From: Acidimicrobiales bacterium
GTDB taxonomy: Bacteria > Actinomycetota > Acidimicrobiia > Acidimicrobiales > Acidimicrobilacustridaceae
NCBI GenBank assembly: GCA_023264135.1
Contig: JALQSZ010000022.1
Location: 1-12,884, forward strand
Direction: 5' to 3'
DNA: 12,884 nt
The translations under genes were made by a program, and so were the position numbers. The notes below the pieces were generated by a model. It searched no databases. It was not told where the DNA came from and was given only the letters and a program-made list of their open reading frames with translations. Within the stretch, counting starts at the first letter, position 1. Each line of letters starts with the position of its first letter. Below are positions 1-7,222 of this stretch, piece after piece.

Positions 1-153
1 CGCACGCGGCGTAAGACCATCACCGCAGGACTTGTCACGGCCTTGCGTTGCCTTTTCGAACAGTGCGACCGATGCTCCGCCCCGCGCCGCCCACGCCGCG
101 GCCGAAGAGCCTGCGGGACCGGCGCCGATCACGGCGATGTCGACCTGTTCCAT
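1..153 (-). CDS. Geranylgeranyl-reductase-family FAD oxidoreductase (N-terminal fragment)
   Basis: Only the first 51 codons lie in the window; the gene continues past the left edge. The fragment opens with a Rossmann FAD-binding motif, GAGPAGS at residues 10-16. It is followed by an acidic residue ending the second strand (LFEK, 31-34) and by DKSCGDGLTPRA (40-51). The DK-x-CGDGLTPR motif marks the geranylgeranyl/menaquinone reductase family, for example mycobacterial MenJ, which saturates isoprenoid side chains of lipid quinones or other prenyl lipids. The exact substrate cannot be read from this piece. It lies 42 nt downstream of the LOG gene on the same strand and may be cotranscribed with it. 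ATG at 153 has no good SD; an in-frame TTG at 174 is an alternative start. The family is fairly certain, the substrate is inference. Confidence 0.85.
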   Translation of the reverse strand, partial: MEQVDIAVIGAGPAGSSAAAWAARGGASVALFEKATQGRDKSCGDGLTPRA

Positions 154-195
154 GCCCTGATTGTCTCGCGTCAACGCCGTCCGGACCGCATCGGG

Positions 196-786
196 TCAGG
201 ACTCTTCGATTCCAAGCACCGGTGTCGTCGGCGCGATCACCTTCGCCGACAGCACCGGGATCACGTCTTCCACCTCGGCAATGCGCACGATGATGTCGCG
301 ATGCTGCGGACGAATGAATCCCGCCTCGGCGGCGCTGTTGAGGAAACCAAGCAGTGGTTCCCAAAAGCCGTCGACATCGAGCACCCCGACCGGCTTGGCG
401 TGAATCCCCAACTGTGACCATGTGGCGATCTCGGCCAGTTCCTCGAGCGTTCCCAATCCTCCGGGAAGGGCAACAAAGGCATCAGCCTCGGCCGCCATCA
501 ACGCCTTGCGCTCGTGCATTGAGCCGACTTCGACCAATTCCGTCAAACCTGGGTGTCCGATTTCCGTTGTGAACAGTCCTTTGGGAATCACGCCGAAGAC
601 CTCGCCGCCATGCGCGAGCACCGAATCGGCCACCGTGCCCATCAGACCGACTGATCCCCCGCCATAAACAAGACGCACGCCGGCTTGGGCCATCAGACGT
701 CCCAGCTCCGCAGCCGTTGCCTCGAAGCGCGGATCGTTGCCGGGCTTGGATCCGCAATAGACACACAATGAGCGCACAGTCGTCAC
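196..786 (-). CDS. LOG-family (TIGR00730) nucleoside 5'-monophosphate phosphoribohydrolase
   Basis: This 196-aa protein belongs to the Lonely-Guy/lysine-decarboxylase-like Rossmann family. Members release the base from cytokinin riboside 5'-monophosphates and often from AMP. The nucleotide loop GGGSVGLMG is at residues 42-50, the SMHERK segment at 89-94, and the catalytic family signature PGGLGTLEE at 108-116. Length is normal for the family. The start is a GTG at 786. It has no SD but sits exactly 6 nt after a TAGGCT -10 box, so a leaderless mRNA is likely. It probably heads a transcript that continues into the flavoprotein gene at 1-153. Older annotations call such proteins lysine decarboxylases, which the PGGxGTxxE motif argues against. 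The physiological substrate in this organism is unknown. Confidence 0.93.
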   Translation of the reverse strand: MTTVRSLCVYCGSKPGNDPRFEATAAELGRLMAQAGVRLVYGGGSVGLMGTVADSVLAHGGEVFGVIPKGLFTTEIGHPGLTELVEVGSMHERKALMAAEADAFVALPGGLGTLEELAEIATWSQLGIHAKPVGVLDVDGFWEPLLGFLNSAAEAGFIRPQHRDIIVRIAEVEDVIPVLSAKVIAPTTPVLGIEES

Positions 787-792
787 CGATTC

Positions 793-798
793 AGCCTA
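793..798 (-). promoter_or_regulatory. -10 box for leaderless LOG gene
   Basis: On the minus strand TAGGCT (TAnnnT) is followed by exactly six nucleotides (GAATCG) and then the GTG start codon at 786. This places the transcription start at or next to the start codon. No SD is present. No clear -35 element is visible. Confidence 0.6.
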
Positions 799-810
799 GG
801 GGCGTCATGG

Positions 811-843
811 AATACGAAACGGGCGCCGACCATGTCGACGCCC
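811..843 (-). terminator. Intrinsic terminator after tRNA-Gln
   Basis: On the minus strand, 821-843 forms a 10-bp stem with one G-U pair and a 3-nt ATG loop (GGGCGTCGAC / GTCGGCGCCC). It is followed by the T-rich run GTTTCGTATT at 820-811. It lies 12 nt beyond the tRNA 3' end and 12 nt before the -10 box of the LOG gene. It therefore ends the tRNA transcript and insulates the next promoter. Confidence 0.8.
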
Positions 844-854
844 GATCTTCAAAG

Positions 855-926
855 CTCGGGGGGGAGGACTCGAACCCCCAACAAATGGACCAGAACCACC
901 CGTGTTACCAATTACACCACCCCCGA
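855..926 (-). tRNA. tRNA-Gln (anticodon CUG)
   Basis: A complete 72-nt cloverleaf reads on the minus strand. The acceptor is TCGGGGG (926-920) with CCCCCGA (862-856), and the discriminator is G at 855. The D-stem is GTG/CAC around TAATTGGTAA. The anticodon stem is GGTGG/CCATT, with loop TTCTGGT giving anticodon CTG at 893-891. The variable loop has 4 nt, and the T-arm is GGGGG-TTCGAGT-CCTCC. CCA is not encoded (CTT follows). The first pair is U1-A72, the pair used by bacterial GatCAB to recognise tRNA-Gln. With gltX close upstream, this fits the indirect route in which GluRS charges tRNA-Gln with Glu and GatCAB amidates it. Confidence 0.96.
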
Positions 927-937
927 AGGGCGAGGAA

Positions 938-943
938 ACGTTA
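938..943 (-). promoter_or_regulatory. Possible tRNA-Gln -10 box
   Basis: TAACGT (TAnnnT) on the minus strand lies 11 nt before the mature tRNA 5' end, so a transcript would start about 4 nt upstream of the tRNA. No convincing -35 is seen. Read-through from the gltX-DUF218 transcript is an alternative, because no strong terminator is visible between 944 and 993. Confidence 0.35.
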
Positions 944-993
944 CCGGCTGAACCGGGGCTGGCACCAAACCACCGAAAGGGCCTGCTTCGGAG

Positions 994-1596
994 TCAGCGC
1001 CAAGCAGCCAAACGGCGGTAATCAATGATGCGACCAATCGCGACGGCACCGGTTTCTCGCACGTAATCACTGAAAGTCGAGCGACCTTTCGTTGGCGAGA
1101 CGTGTGCCGACAACCCGACTTCGTCGGCAATATCTGCTGCCCGATAGGCGTGATACGGGTCGGTCACGATCACGACATCGTGAGGCAAACCGGCTTGGCG
1201 CATGATGAACGCAGTCGACGACAACTCCTCATAACTATTTGTGCCGTCGACTTCGACCTTGATGGCGGATTCGGGGATGCCTTTTGAACGGAGATACTCG
1301 TAACTCACGAGACCTTGGGTCACTTTGTCGCCGGGCTGTTTGCCACCAGCAACGATCACGACTGGCGCGACACCTTGTTGATAGAGGTCGGCCGCGTGAT
1401 CAAGCCGACCTTTGAGCACAGGCGAGGGCGAACCATTCCATTGCGCCGCACCCATCACCAGAATCGCCGACGCGTGCGCAGTGTCGTTTTGGCGAGACGC
1501 CCACCACACCTGCGCAAACGTGATACCGAGATAGAGCACGACGACTGCGAGCAGTCCGAGGGCGATGCGTATCGCCCAGCGCAGTCCGAAGAACAT
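994..1596 (-). CDS. DUF218 / SanA-YdcF-like membrane-anchored protein
   Basis: This 200-aa protein has one N-terminal membrane segment (about residues 7-30, ending FAQVWW). A DUF218 domain follows from about residue 43: AILVMGAAQWNGSPSPVLKGR (44-64, with conserved G49, P59 and R64), VAGGK at 82-86, then TNSYEEL (119-125) and VTDPYHAYRA (144-153). Proteins of this type (SanA, YdcF, ElyC) are envelope-associated and affect cell-envelope integrity, but their biochemistry is poorly defined. ATG at 1596 is chosen over an in-frame ATG at 1674 because it begins one nucleotide after the gltX stop, right before a hydrophobic anchor, and has AGGG upstream. The earlier start would overlap gltX by 77 nt. 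It is probably translationally coupled to gltX. The role here is not known. Confidence 0.88.
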   Translation of the reverse strand: MFFGLRWAIRIALGLLAVVVLYLGITFAQVWWASRQNDTAHASAILVMGAAQWNGSPSPVLKGRLDHAADLYQQGVAPVVIVAGGKQPGDKVTQGLVSYEYLRSKGIPESAIKVEVDGTNSYEELSSTAFIMRQAGLPHDVVIVTDPYHAYRAADIADEVGLSAHVSPTKGRSTFSDYVRETGAVAIGRIIDYRRLAAWR

Positions 1597-1597
1597 C

Positions 1598-3013
1598 TCA
1601 GCCCTGGAGGCGAACCTTCGCAGCAGCGAGACGACGAAGGGTTTCGTCGCGACCGAGAAGTTCAAGTGACTCAAACAGCGGCGGGCCCACGCTGCGACCG
1701 GTCACCGAAACGCGAACTGGGGCCTGAACTTTGCCCTTGGAAATTTCATGTTGTTCGGCATAGGAGAACAACGCCGCCTCAAGCGAAGCTGCATTCCAGT
1801 CGCAATCGGCAAACTGCGCCGTTGCATGGTCGAGAACTGCTGCTGCGAGTTCGGCGCCTTTCACCATGACCTTTTGCCACGAGTCATCGTCGAATTCCGG
1901 TTCAACAGCAAAAAGGAAATCGACATAACCGGGAACTTCGGAGAGAAGTTTCACTCGTTCCTGAACAAGTGGCGCCATTACTTCAAAGGTTCCGATATCG
2001 AAGCGATCGGCGTCCCACGGCGTGTCTTCGTACAGCCAGCGCGTTGACTTTGAAACAAATTGCGGAACAGAAAGATTGCGGATGTATTCGCCATTGAAAT
2101 GCTGCAGTTTCTTCACGTCGAAGAACGCGCCCGATTTATTGACATCGGTAATGCGAAACAGATCAACAATCTCGGCGAGTGGTCGGATTTCGACGCCGTC
2201 GGGAGGACCCCAGCCAAGCGTGGCGAGATAGTTGACCATTGCCTCAGAGAGATAGCCGCGGTCGATGTAGTCACCAACCGAAACATCGTCGCGACGCTTT
2301 GAAAGCTTCTGCCGCTTCTCATTCACGATGAGCGGAAGGTGAGCGAAGATCAATTCACCGGGAGTCGCAAGCGCTTCGCGAATGAGAAGAACCTTGGGCG
2401 TGACGTTGATGAGATCCTCGCCGCGAATCACATGGGTGATGCCTTGGTCAGCATCGTCGACGGCGTTGGCCAGATGAAACATCGGCGTACCGTTCGAACG
2501 AAGAATCACGAAATCTTCAAGCACCGCGTTTTCGAAACTGACGGTTCCCCGAATGAGGTCGTCGAACGCGGTGACGCCGGTATCGGGAACGCGGAATCGA
2601 ACAACATGACCGTCGCCCGGGCCAAGACCACGGTCGCGACAGAAACCGTCGTACCCAGGCGTGCCGCCGCGCGCCTCGGCGCGAGCCTTGACCTCGTCGG
2701 GAGTGCACGAACACCAATAGGCCGACCCATTGCCGAGAAGCGTTTCGACTGCGGCGAGGTGCATCGCTCCCCGCTCGGACTGATGCACAGGAGTGCCGTC
2801 CCAATCGAGGCCCAGCCATTCAAGGGACCGGAAGATGATGTCGATCAGCTCCGGACGCGAGCGTTCAGCATCGGTGTCTTCGATACGGAGAACGAACTCA
2901 CCACCCTGCTGGCGAGCGAAAAGCCAGTTGAACAAGGCGGTTCGAGCGCCACCGATATGGAGATAGCCCGTTGGAGAGGGGGCGAAGCGGACTCTGGCGA
3001 CTGGGGTGCTCAC
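1598..3013 (-). CDS. gltX: Glutamyl-tRNA synthetase
   Basis: This 471-aa class I synthetase ligates Glu to tRNA-Glu and, in organisms without GlnRS, also to tRNA-Gln. The N-terminal VRFAPSPTGYLHIGGAR carries the HIGH-type motif (HIGG, 19-22). CSC at 101-103 and C125 are zinc-ligand-type cysteines. The KMSKS-type loop is KLSKR at 236-240. The helical C-terminal domain is complete. GTG at 3013 is preferred: it begins two to four residues before the conserved core and lies 7 nt after a TACCAT -10 box. An upstream ATG at 3121 would add 36 poorly conserved hydrophilic residues and overlap the divergent transpeptidase start. The DUF218 gene follows after 1 nt, and tRNA-Gln lies further downstream. 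Whether the enzyme discriminates between the two tRNAs cannot be told from motifs alone. Confidence 0.96.
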   Translation of the reverse strand: MSTPVARVRFAPSPTGYLHIGGARTALFNWLFARQQGGEFVLRIEDTDAERSRPELIDIIFRSLEWLGLDWDGTPVHQSERGAMHLAAVETLLGNGSAYWCSCTPDEVKARAEARGGTPGYDGFCRDRGLGPGDGHVVRFRVPDTGVTAFDDLIRGTVSFENAVLEDFVILRSNGTPMFHLANAVDDADQGITHVIRGEDLINVTPKVLLIREALATPGELIFAHLPLIVNEKRQKLSKRRDDVSVGDYIDRGYLSEAMVNYLATLGWGPPDGVEIRPLAEIVDLFRITDVNKSGAFFDVKKLQHFNGEYIRNLSVPQFVSKSTRWLYEDTPWDADRFDIGTFEVMAPLVQERVKLLSEVPGYVDFLFAVEPEFDDDSWQKVMVKGAELAAAVLDHATAQFADCDWNAASLEAALFSYAEQHEISKGKVQAPVRVSVTGRSVGPPLFESLELLGRDETLRRLAAAKVRLQG

Positions 3014-3020
3014 ACGCTCG

Positions 3021-3026
3021 ATGGTA
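3021..3026 (-). promoter_or_regulatory. Candidate -10 box for gltX
   Basis: TACCAT on the minus strand lies 7 nt upstream of the GTG at 3013, giving a near-leaderless gltX mRNA. The overlapping plus-strand hexamer TACCGT (3025-3030) could serve the divergent transpeptidase, with a 5' leader of roughly 85 nt; that second assignment is weak. No good -35 is visible for either. Confidence 0.4.
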
Positions 3027-3110
3027 CCGTCAGGCCTTGGTTCTTCTGGTCGGGCGCTCTTTCCAGACCTCTCGAGGGCTGAATTCGCCTCCTCCCCCCA
3101 CGTTTCGCTC

Positions 3111-3114
3111 GGAG
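3111..3114 (+). promoter_or_regulatory. Ribosome binding site that fixes the transpeptidase start
   Basis: GGAG lies 5 nt before the ATG at 3120. It decides between this ATG and an in-frame upstream start at 3006, which would place 38 non-signal residues in front of a clean lipoprotein signal peptide. Confidence 0.75.
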
Positions 3115-3119
3115 CACTC

Positions 3120-4043
3120 ATGAACTCGTCTCTACCTCTTCATCGGTTCCGACCGCTGGCGATCGTTGCGGTGTCCCTCGCGCTGGTCATCGGTGCAGCG
3201 TCGTGTTCGAGTAGCAAAGATTCCTCGCGCAACGCGGCTGCGGAAGAAACGACCTCCAGCACGACCGTTTCGCCAGTCGTTCCGTTCCAGACCACCTATG
3301 CAACAGCGAAGGGTTCTCGGCTTACGGTTTTAAGTGAGCTCCCGAAGAGTGTTGTCACATCGCCCCCGTCGAGCACGACGAGCACCTCGAGCACTCTCCC
3401 GCCGAAAGTTCCGGCTATTCCCAGAGTCGGATTGAACGAAGCCGGCGTGACAGAAACCCCCACCGGTTTCGAGTTCACAAATCCGACGTATTACAAAAAT
3501 CCGCTTGTTGTCGAGGTCCTTGAAAACCAAGGCGACTACATGAAGGTGCTCATCACCGCTCGCCCCAACCACACCACTGGGTGGGTGAAAGCAAACGATG
3601 TCACGATTGCCGCAACCGACTACCGAATGGAACTCGACCTTTCGACATTCCATCTCAAGGTGTTCAAGGGCGCTGACCTCTTCGTCGAAACCGATGTCGT
3701 GATTGGGAAAGATTCGACACCTACGCCTATCGGCCATTTCTTCATCACCGAAAAGATCAAAAATTCTTCGGATGCTGGCGTCTATGGCGCCTGGATCCTC
3801 CCCACGAATGGCTACAGCGAAGTCCTCGACACGTTCGATGGCGGACTTCCGGAGATTGCGTTACACGGAACGAATCAACCTCAACTCGTTGGGACGAAGG
3901 CCTCGAACGGTTGCGTTCGAATCCCCAACGACGTCGTGACAAAGATTGCGGAAACGGTTCCCGCAGGCACACCTGTTGATATTTACGCGACAACTCCTGC
4001 GTCGTGGGCTGCGAAGACCTCTGCATCAACCGTCAAGCCGTAA
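3120..4043 (+). CDS. L,D-transpeptidase lipoprotein (YkuD domain)
   Basis: This 307-aa protein begins with a lipoprotein signal peptide: positive residues (HRFRP, 8-12), a hydrophobic core (13-25) and lipobox AASC with C29 as the lipidated Cys. A Ser/Thr/Pro-rich linker (about 30-105) follows, with clusters such as STTSTSST, as expected for a spacer crossing the wall. A small domain at about 105-165 (ending TTGWVKANDV) resembles SH3-type wall-binding segments. The YkuD domain spans about 168-290, with H249-G250 and the catalytic motif SNGCVR (C265). Such enzymes form 3-3 cross-links in peptidoglycan or attach proteins to it, outside the membrane. It is divergent from gltX and convergent with the cimA operon. 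The linkage type made here is not known. Confidence 0.93.
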   Translation: MNSSLPLHRFRPLAIVAVSLALVIGAASCSSSKDSSRNAAAEETTSSTTVSPVVPFQTTYATAKGSRLTVLSELPKSVVTSPPSSTTSTSSTLPPKVPAIPRVGLNEAGVTETPTGFEFTNPTYYKNPLVVEVLENQGDYMKVLITARPNHTTGWVKANDVTIAATDYRMELDLSTFHLKVFKGADLFVETDVVIGKDSTPTPIGHFFITEKIKNSSDAGVYGAWILPTNGYSEVLDTFDGGLPEIALHGTNQPQLVGTKASNGCVRIPNDVVTKIAETVPAGTPVDIYATTPASWAAKTSASTVKP

Positions 4044-4088
4044 GACGTTTGTTCTGATGCGTGTTGAATCGCTAACGGCGTAGAACGC

Positions 4089-4649
4089 TTACGAGTGTTC
4101 GTCGTGGGCCTGGCCCGCGAGCGCCGCAGTTGCCATCGCGATGACGCGTGAGGGCTCGTTACGCACGAGTGCTGCGACAGACGCAGGATCAAGCCGAAGA
4201 ACGTCTTCGGGGACAGCGTCGACAATTGCCCGACGTTCCATGTAGTGGTGCGTGCTGGCGACTGCAGCAAAGACCTGCGTGCGAAGGGCAACGAGATCGG
4301 CTGGCGCTTCCGACAAGAAGCCCCAGAGCGTGAGGGCCACGGTGATGTCGTGGATCGACGGGGCACGACCGAACATCGCCGAACGGCGCATGGCGATCGC
4401 AACGCTTCCAGCAATGGCATCGTCTTCTGATTCGGCTGAAGTCAACACGAGTCGGCCTCGAACCTGGCGGGCCAAGCGAAGTGCGTAGCCCTGATCGGGA
4501 CCGGGATCGCCAAGGCGTGGACCAAGAGGCTGACGACCGGTGATTTCCGCCGGACGGTCGGCCATCCATGACTCGGGCCGCCACGGAGGCGACTGGTACA
4601 CACGAGCAAGATCTTCGACGGGAGCGGGGACGTAATCAGGAGCAGCCAT
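4089..4649 (-). CDS. Conserved hypothetical protein after cimA
   Basis: I do not recognise a named domain in this 186-aa protein. Its N-terminus is Pro/Trp-rich (YQSPPWRPESWMADRP, about 17-32), followed by a Gly/Pro-rich stretch GRQPLGPRLGDPGPDQGYAL (38-57). A mostly helical acidic body follows, with a hydrophobic stretch HDITVALTLWGF (about 100-111). There is no signal peptide or membrane anchor. The reading frame has the same codon character as its neighbours and lies 11 nt after the cimA stop, so it is probably the last gene of the leuB-ilvE-cimA operon. ATG at 4649 has no SD (the preceding minus-strand sequence is CACCTCC), so translation may depend on cimA read-through. An in-frame ATG at 4724 would overlap cimA by 64 nt and is less likely. 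Confidence 0.75.
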   Translation of the reverse strand: MAAPDYVPAPVEDLARVYQSPPWRPESWMADRPAEITGRQPLGPRLGDPGPDQGYALRLARQVRGRLVLTSAESEDDAIAGSVAIAMRRSAMFGRAPSIHDITVALTLWGFLSEAPADLVALRTQVFAAVASTHHYMERRAIVDAVPEDVLRLDPASVAALVRNEPSRVIAMATAALAGQAHDEHS

Positions 4650-4660
4650 TGGAGGTGAAT

Positions 4661-6304
4661 CTACCCGGCGAGATCGTCGGCGTGGACCAAGCCGAACTGA
4701 ATGGAGTCCATGAGCGCCTGCCATGAGGCCTCGATCACGTTGCTGTCGACACCAACGGTTGTCCAGACGCGGTCACCGTTAGTGGAGTCGATAAGAACGC
4801 GAACTACCGCTCCGGTTGCTGCGCCGCCATCAACAACACGAACCTTGAAATCGGTGAGATGAATTCGCTCAAGTGCGGGGAATCGACCGTTGAGTGCTCG
4901 ACGCACTGCAGCATCGAGCGCATTGACCGGACCATTCCCTTCACCAACGGCCGAGACTCGTTCGCCGTTGATCCAGAGCTTCACTGTTGCTTCGGTGCTT
5001 ACCTCAAGACCGCCGTCGGGCATCGCGGGGCCTTCTCGATGAAAACTCGAGACGCGGTATTCCTCAACCTCAAAAAAGTCCTGCTCCCAACCAGTCGCCC
5101 GACGCATACGAAGTTCAAGCGACGCGTCGGCCGATTCAAACAACCAACCTTCGGCTTCGAGTTGCTTGAGTTCTTCAGACAGTGCAGCGACGGCAGGATC
5201 GTCGAGTTCAACGCCGAATTCATCGGCCTTCATTGCCATGCCGGCGCGGCCGCCAAGATCGGAAACAAGGACTCGGGTGTGATTGCCAACGATCGACGGG
5301 TCGATGTGTTCGTACGTTGCGCCTCCAGCGCGACCAAGCGCTGAGGTATGCAACCCGCCCTTATGCGCAAACGCTGACGCTCCGACAAAGGGGTCAGCAG
5401 GATGCGGAGGAAGGTTGACGAGTTCGGCAACGCGATGACTAACGACCGTGAGTCGATCGAGATGCCCCTCTGGGAGTGTCGCCACGCCGAGTTTGAGTGT
5501 GAGATCAGGGATCACCGTCATGAGGTTGGCATTGCCTGTGCGTTCGCCGTAACCGTTGATGGTTCCTTGCACCTGCGTGGCGCCACCAACAACGGCAGCT
5601 ACCGAATTCGCAACGGCGCAACCCGAATCGTTCTGCGTGTGAATGCCGACGTTCGTCGCTCCGCCCACGAACGACACCACATCGGAAACGATGTGCTGCA
5701 CTTCGTGTGGCAGCGACCCGCCGTTGGTGTCGCACAGCACGACGCAATCGGCGCCATTCACCATTGCCGCTTCAAGAACGCGCAACGCATATTCAGCGTT
5801 GGCCTTGTAGCCATCGAAAAAATGTTCAGCGTCAAAGAAAACCCGAAGTCCTTCGGCCTTCAAGAACGCGACCGATTCCGCCACCATTGCGATGCCTTCG
5901 TCGAGTGTCGTACGAAGCGCTTCGGTGACGTGGAAGTCCCAGCTCTTTCCCACGATGCACACCGTTGATGTGCCTGCCCCAATGAGCGCGGCGAGCGTGG
6001 GGTCAACATCGACCTTGCCAGCAGGACGACGAGTGGAACCGAATGCAACGAGTTCGGCATTAGTGAGCTTCAGTTCCAAAGGCGCACGCTGAAAGAACTC
6101 TTCGTCTTTCGGGTTGGCCTGCGGGTAGCCGCCTTCGATCCAGCGGACGCCAAGCCAATCGAGTTGTTCGGCGACACGAAGTTTGTCTTCGACGGTGAGT
6201 GAGATTCCTTCGAACTGCGCGCCATCGCGCAAGGTCGTGTCGAAGATCTCGACCGACGAGGGCAGCAGCGGAAGCTCAGGTGTTGAGCCGCTCTTAGTGG
6301 ACAT
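4661..6304 (-). CDS. cimA: (R)-citramalate synthase
   Basis: This 547-aa DRE-TIM metallolyase condenses pyruvate with acetyl-CoA to (R)-citramalate, the first step of threonine-independent isoleucine synthesis. The DTTLRDGAQ motif (22-30) carries the metal and base residues. Other family segments are IEGGYP (56-61), CDTNGG (191-196), NGYGERTGNAN (250-260) and HKGGLHTSAL (314-323). A C-terminal LeuA-type regulatory domain follows from about residue 400, where feedback ligands bind in relatives. One oddity is that the usual HxH metal pair reads H222-T-Q224. ATG at 6304 is chosen because it lies 10 residues before the conserved core and overlaps the ilvE end by 11 nt; an upstream in-frame ATG (6355) lies well inside ilvE. 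A plain 2-isopropylmalate synthase is less likely given length and motifs. Confidence 0.92.
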   Translation of the reverse strand: MSTKSGSTPELPLLPSSVEIFDTTLRDGAQFEGISLTVEDKLRVAEQLDWLGVRWIEGGYPQANPKDEEFFQRAPLELKLTNAELVAFGSTRRPAGKVDVDPTLAALIGAGTSTVCIVGKSWDFHVTEALRTTLDEGIAMVAESVAFLKAEGLRVFFDAEHFFDGYKANAEYALRVLEAAMVNGADCVVLCDTNGGSLPHEVQHIVSDVVSFVGGATNVGIHTQNDSGCAVANSVAAVVGGATQVQGTINGYGERTGNANLMTVIPDLTLKLGVATLPEGHLDRLTVVSHRVAELVNLPPHPADPFVGASAFAHKGGLHTSALGRAGGATYEHIDPSIVGNHTRVLVSDLGGRAGMAMKADEFGVELDDPAVAALSEELKQLEAEGWLFESADASLELRMRRATGWEQDFFEVEEYRVSSFHREGPAMPDGGLEVSTEATVKLWINGERVSAVGEGNGPVNALDAAVRRALNGRFPALERIHLTDFKVRVVDGGAATGAVVRVLIDSTNGDRVWTTVGVDSNVIEASWQALMDSIQFGLVHADDLAG

Positions 6305-7211
6305 ACTCCAACCAGTCCTCGTAACGGGGAACATGTCCGCGAACAACGCGGCCATATTCGGCAGCGATGGCCGAGGTCATCGGACCAGGACATGGCACTG
6401 GTCGATCGTCGACCGAGTTCACCGCAGAAACTTCGGCCGCAGTACCGCACAGGAAGATTTCTTCGGAAACGTAAAGGTCCGAACGAGTGAGGTAATCGAC
6501 GCGGAACTCATAGCCAAGGTCGCGACCAATGGTCATGACGCTGTCTTGCGTGATTCCTTCAAGCGCGCCAGCCGCGATCGGAGGCGTAACAAACACGCCG
6601 TCGCGAGCAACGAAGATATTTTCGCCAGTGCATTCACTGACAAAACCTTGCGGATTCAACATGATCGCTTCGTCGTAACCACCCTTAAGCGCTTCGACCT
6701 TGGCGAGTGACGAGTTCACGTAGTTACCGGTGGTCTTTGCGGCCGGCGGCATCGTGTTGTGATCGTGTCGTGTCCACGACGAGATCTTCGTGCTGATGCC
6801 CTTGGTGAGCGCGTCTTCACCGAGGTATGCGCCCCATGGCCAACATGCGATCGCAACGTCGACCGAACACGGAAGCGTGTTGAGTCCCATTTCGCCATAG
6901 CCGTAGTACGCGATCGGACGGATGTACGCCGACGGAAGACCAGAAGCCTTCACGACGTCCTTGGTCCCCTGCACCAATTCATCGACCGAATACGGCATCT
7001 CCATGCCGAGGATCTTCGCCGAATTGTGCAGACGCTCAATGTGCTCGGTCAGACGGAACACTGCCGGACCCTTTGGGGTCTCATATGCGCGAATGCCTTC
7101 GAACACACCCATTCCGTAATGAAGGGTGTGCGTGAGAACGTGGATCTTCGCGTCGTCCCAATCGACGAGCTGTCCGTTCATCCAAATCTTGTGGGTAGGC
7201 GTAATGGGCAT
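6294..7211 (-). CDS. ilvE: Branched-chain amino acid aminotransferase
   Basis: This 305-aa class IV PLP enzyme interconverts Ile, Leu and Val with their 2-oxo acids, using glutamate/2-oxoglutarate. The LHYGMGVFEGIRAY segment (30-43) is typical of the type I family. The Schiff-base lysine is K159 in PPAAKTTGNY. The PLP-supporting segment SECTGENIF is at 192-200, and the conserved EGITQDSV at 218-225. ATG at 7211 has GAGAGG 7 nt upstream (7219-7224), which overlaps the leuB stop, so the two genes are translationally coupled. An in-frame upstream start at 7292 lies inside leuB and adds unrelated arginine-rich sequence. The gene overlaps cimA by 11 nt. As part of the leuB-ilvE-cimA operon it supplies the last step of all three branched-chain pathways. 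Confidence 0.95.
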   Translation of the reverse strand: MPITPTHKIWMNGQLVDWDDAKIHVLTHTLHYGMGVFEGIRAYETPKGPAVFRLTEHIERLHNSAKILGMEMPYSVDELVQGTKDVVKASGLPSAYIRPIAYYGYGEMGLNTLPCSVDVAIACWPWGAYLGEDALTKGISTKISSWTRHDHNTMPPAAKTTGNYVNSSLAKVEALKGGYDEAIMLNPQGFVSECTGENIFVARDGVFVTPPIAAGALEGITQDSVMTIGRDLGYEFRVDYLTRSDLYVSEEIFLCGTAAEVSAVNSVDDRPVPCPGPMTSAIAAEYGRVVRGHVPRYEDWLEYVH

Positions 7212-7222
7212 TGCAGTGCCTC

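Noticed and set aside
944..993. Terminator between the DUF218 gene and tRNA-Gln
   Set aside because: A 5-bp CCGAA/TTCGG stem with a long loop and weak T-content is too poor to call.
2339..3082. A 247-codon plus-strand open frame
   Set aside because: It lies entirely antisense to the strongly conserved gltX core, has no family resemblance, and arises from GC-rich codon usage on the other strand. The same holds for long plus-strand frames at 4859-5344, 5402-5968, 6759-7388, 7412-8218 and 10793-11416.
3014..3121. N-terminal extension of gltX from an ATG at 3121
   Set aside because: The added 36 residues are hydrophilic and unlike GluRS. The ATG overlaps the divergent transpeptidase ATG (shared CATG), which has its own good SD, and the GTG at 3013 has a -10 box at leaderless spacing.
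4044..4088. Bidirectional terminator between the transpeptidase and the hypothetical gene
   Set aside because: Only GTTCT/AGAAC ends pair around a long unpaired loop, with no T-run. It is not a convincing terminator.
4651..4658. A perfect plus-strand SD sequence, GGAGGTGA
   Set aside because: Only a very short open frame follows on the plus strand, and the site lies in the cimA/hypothetical junction of minus-strand genes. It is probably chance.
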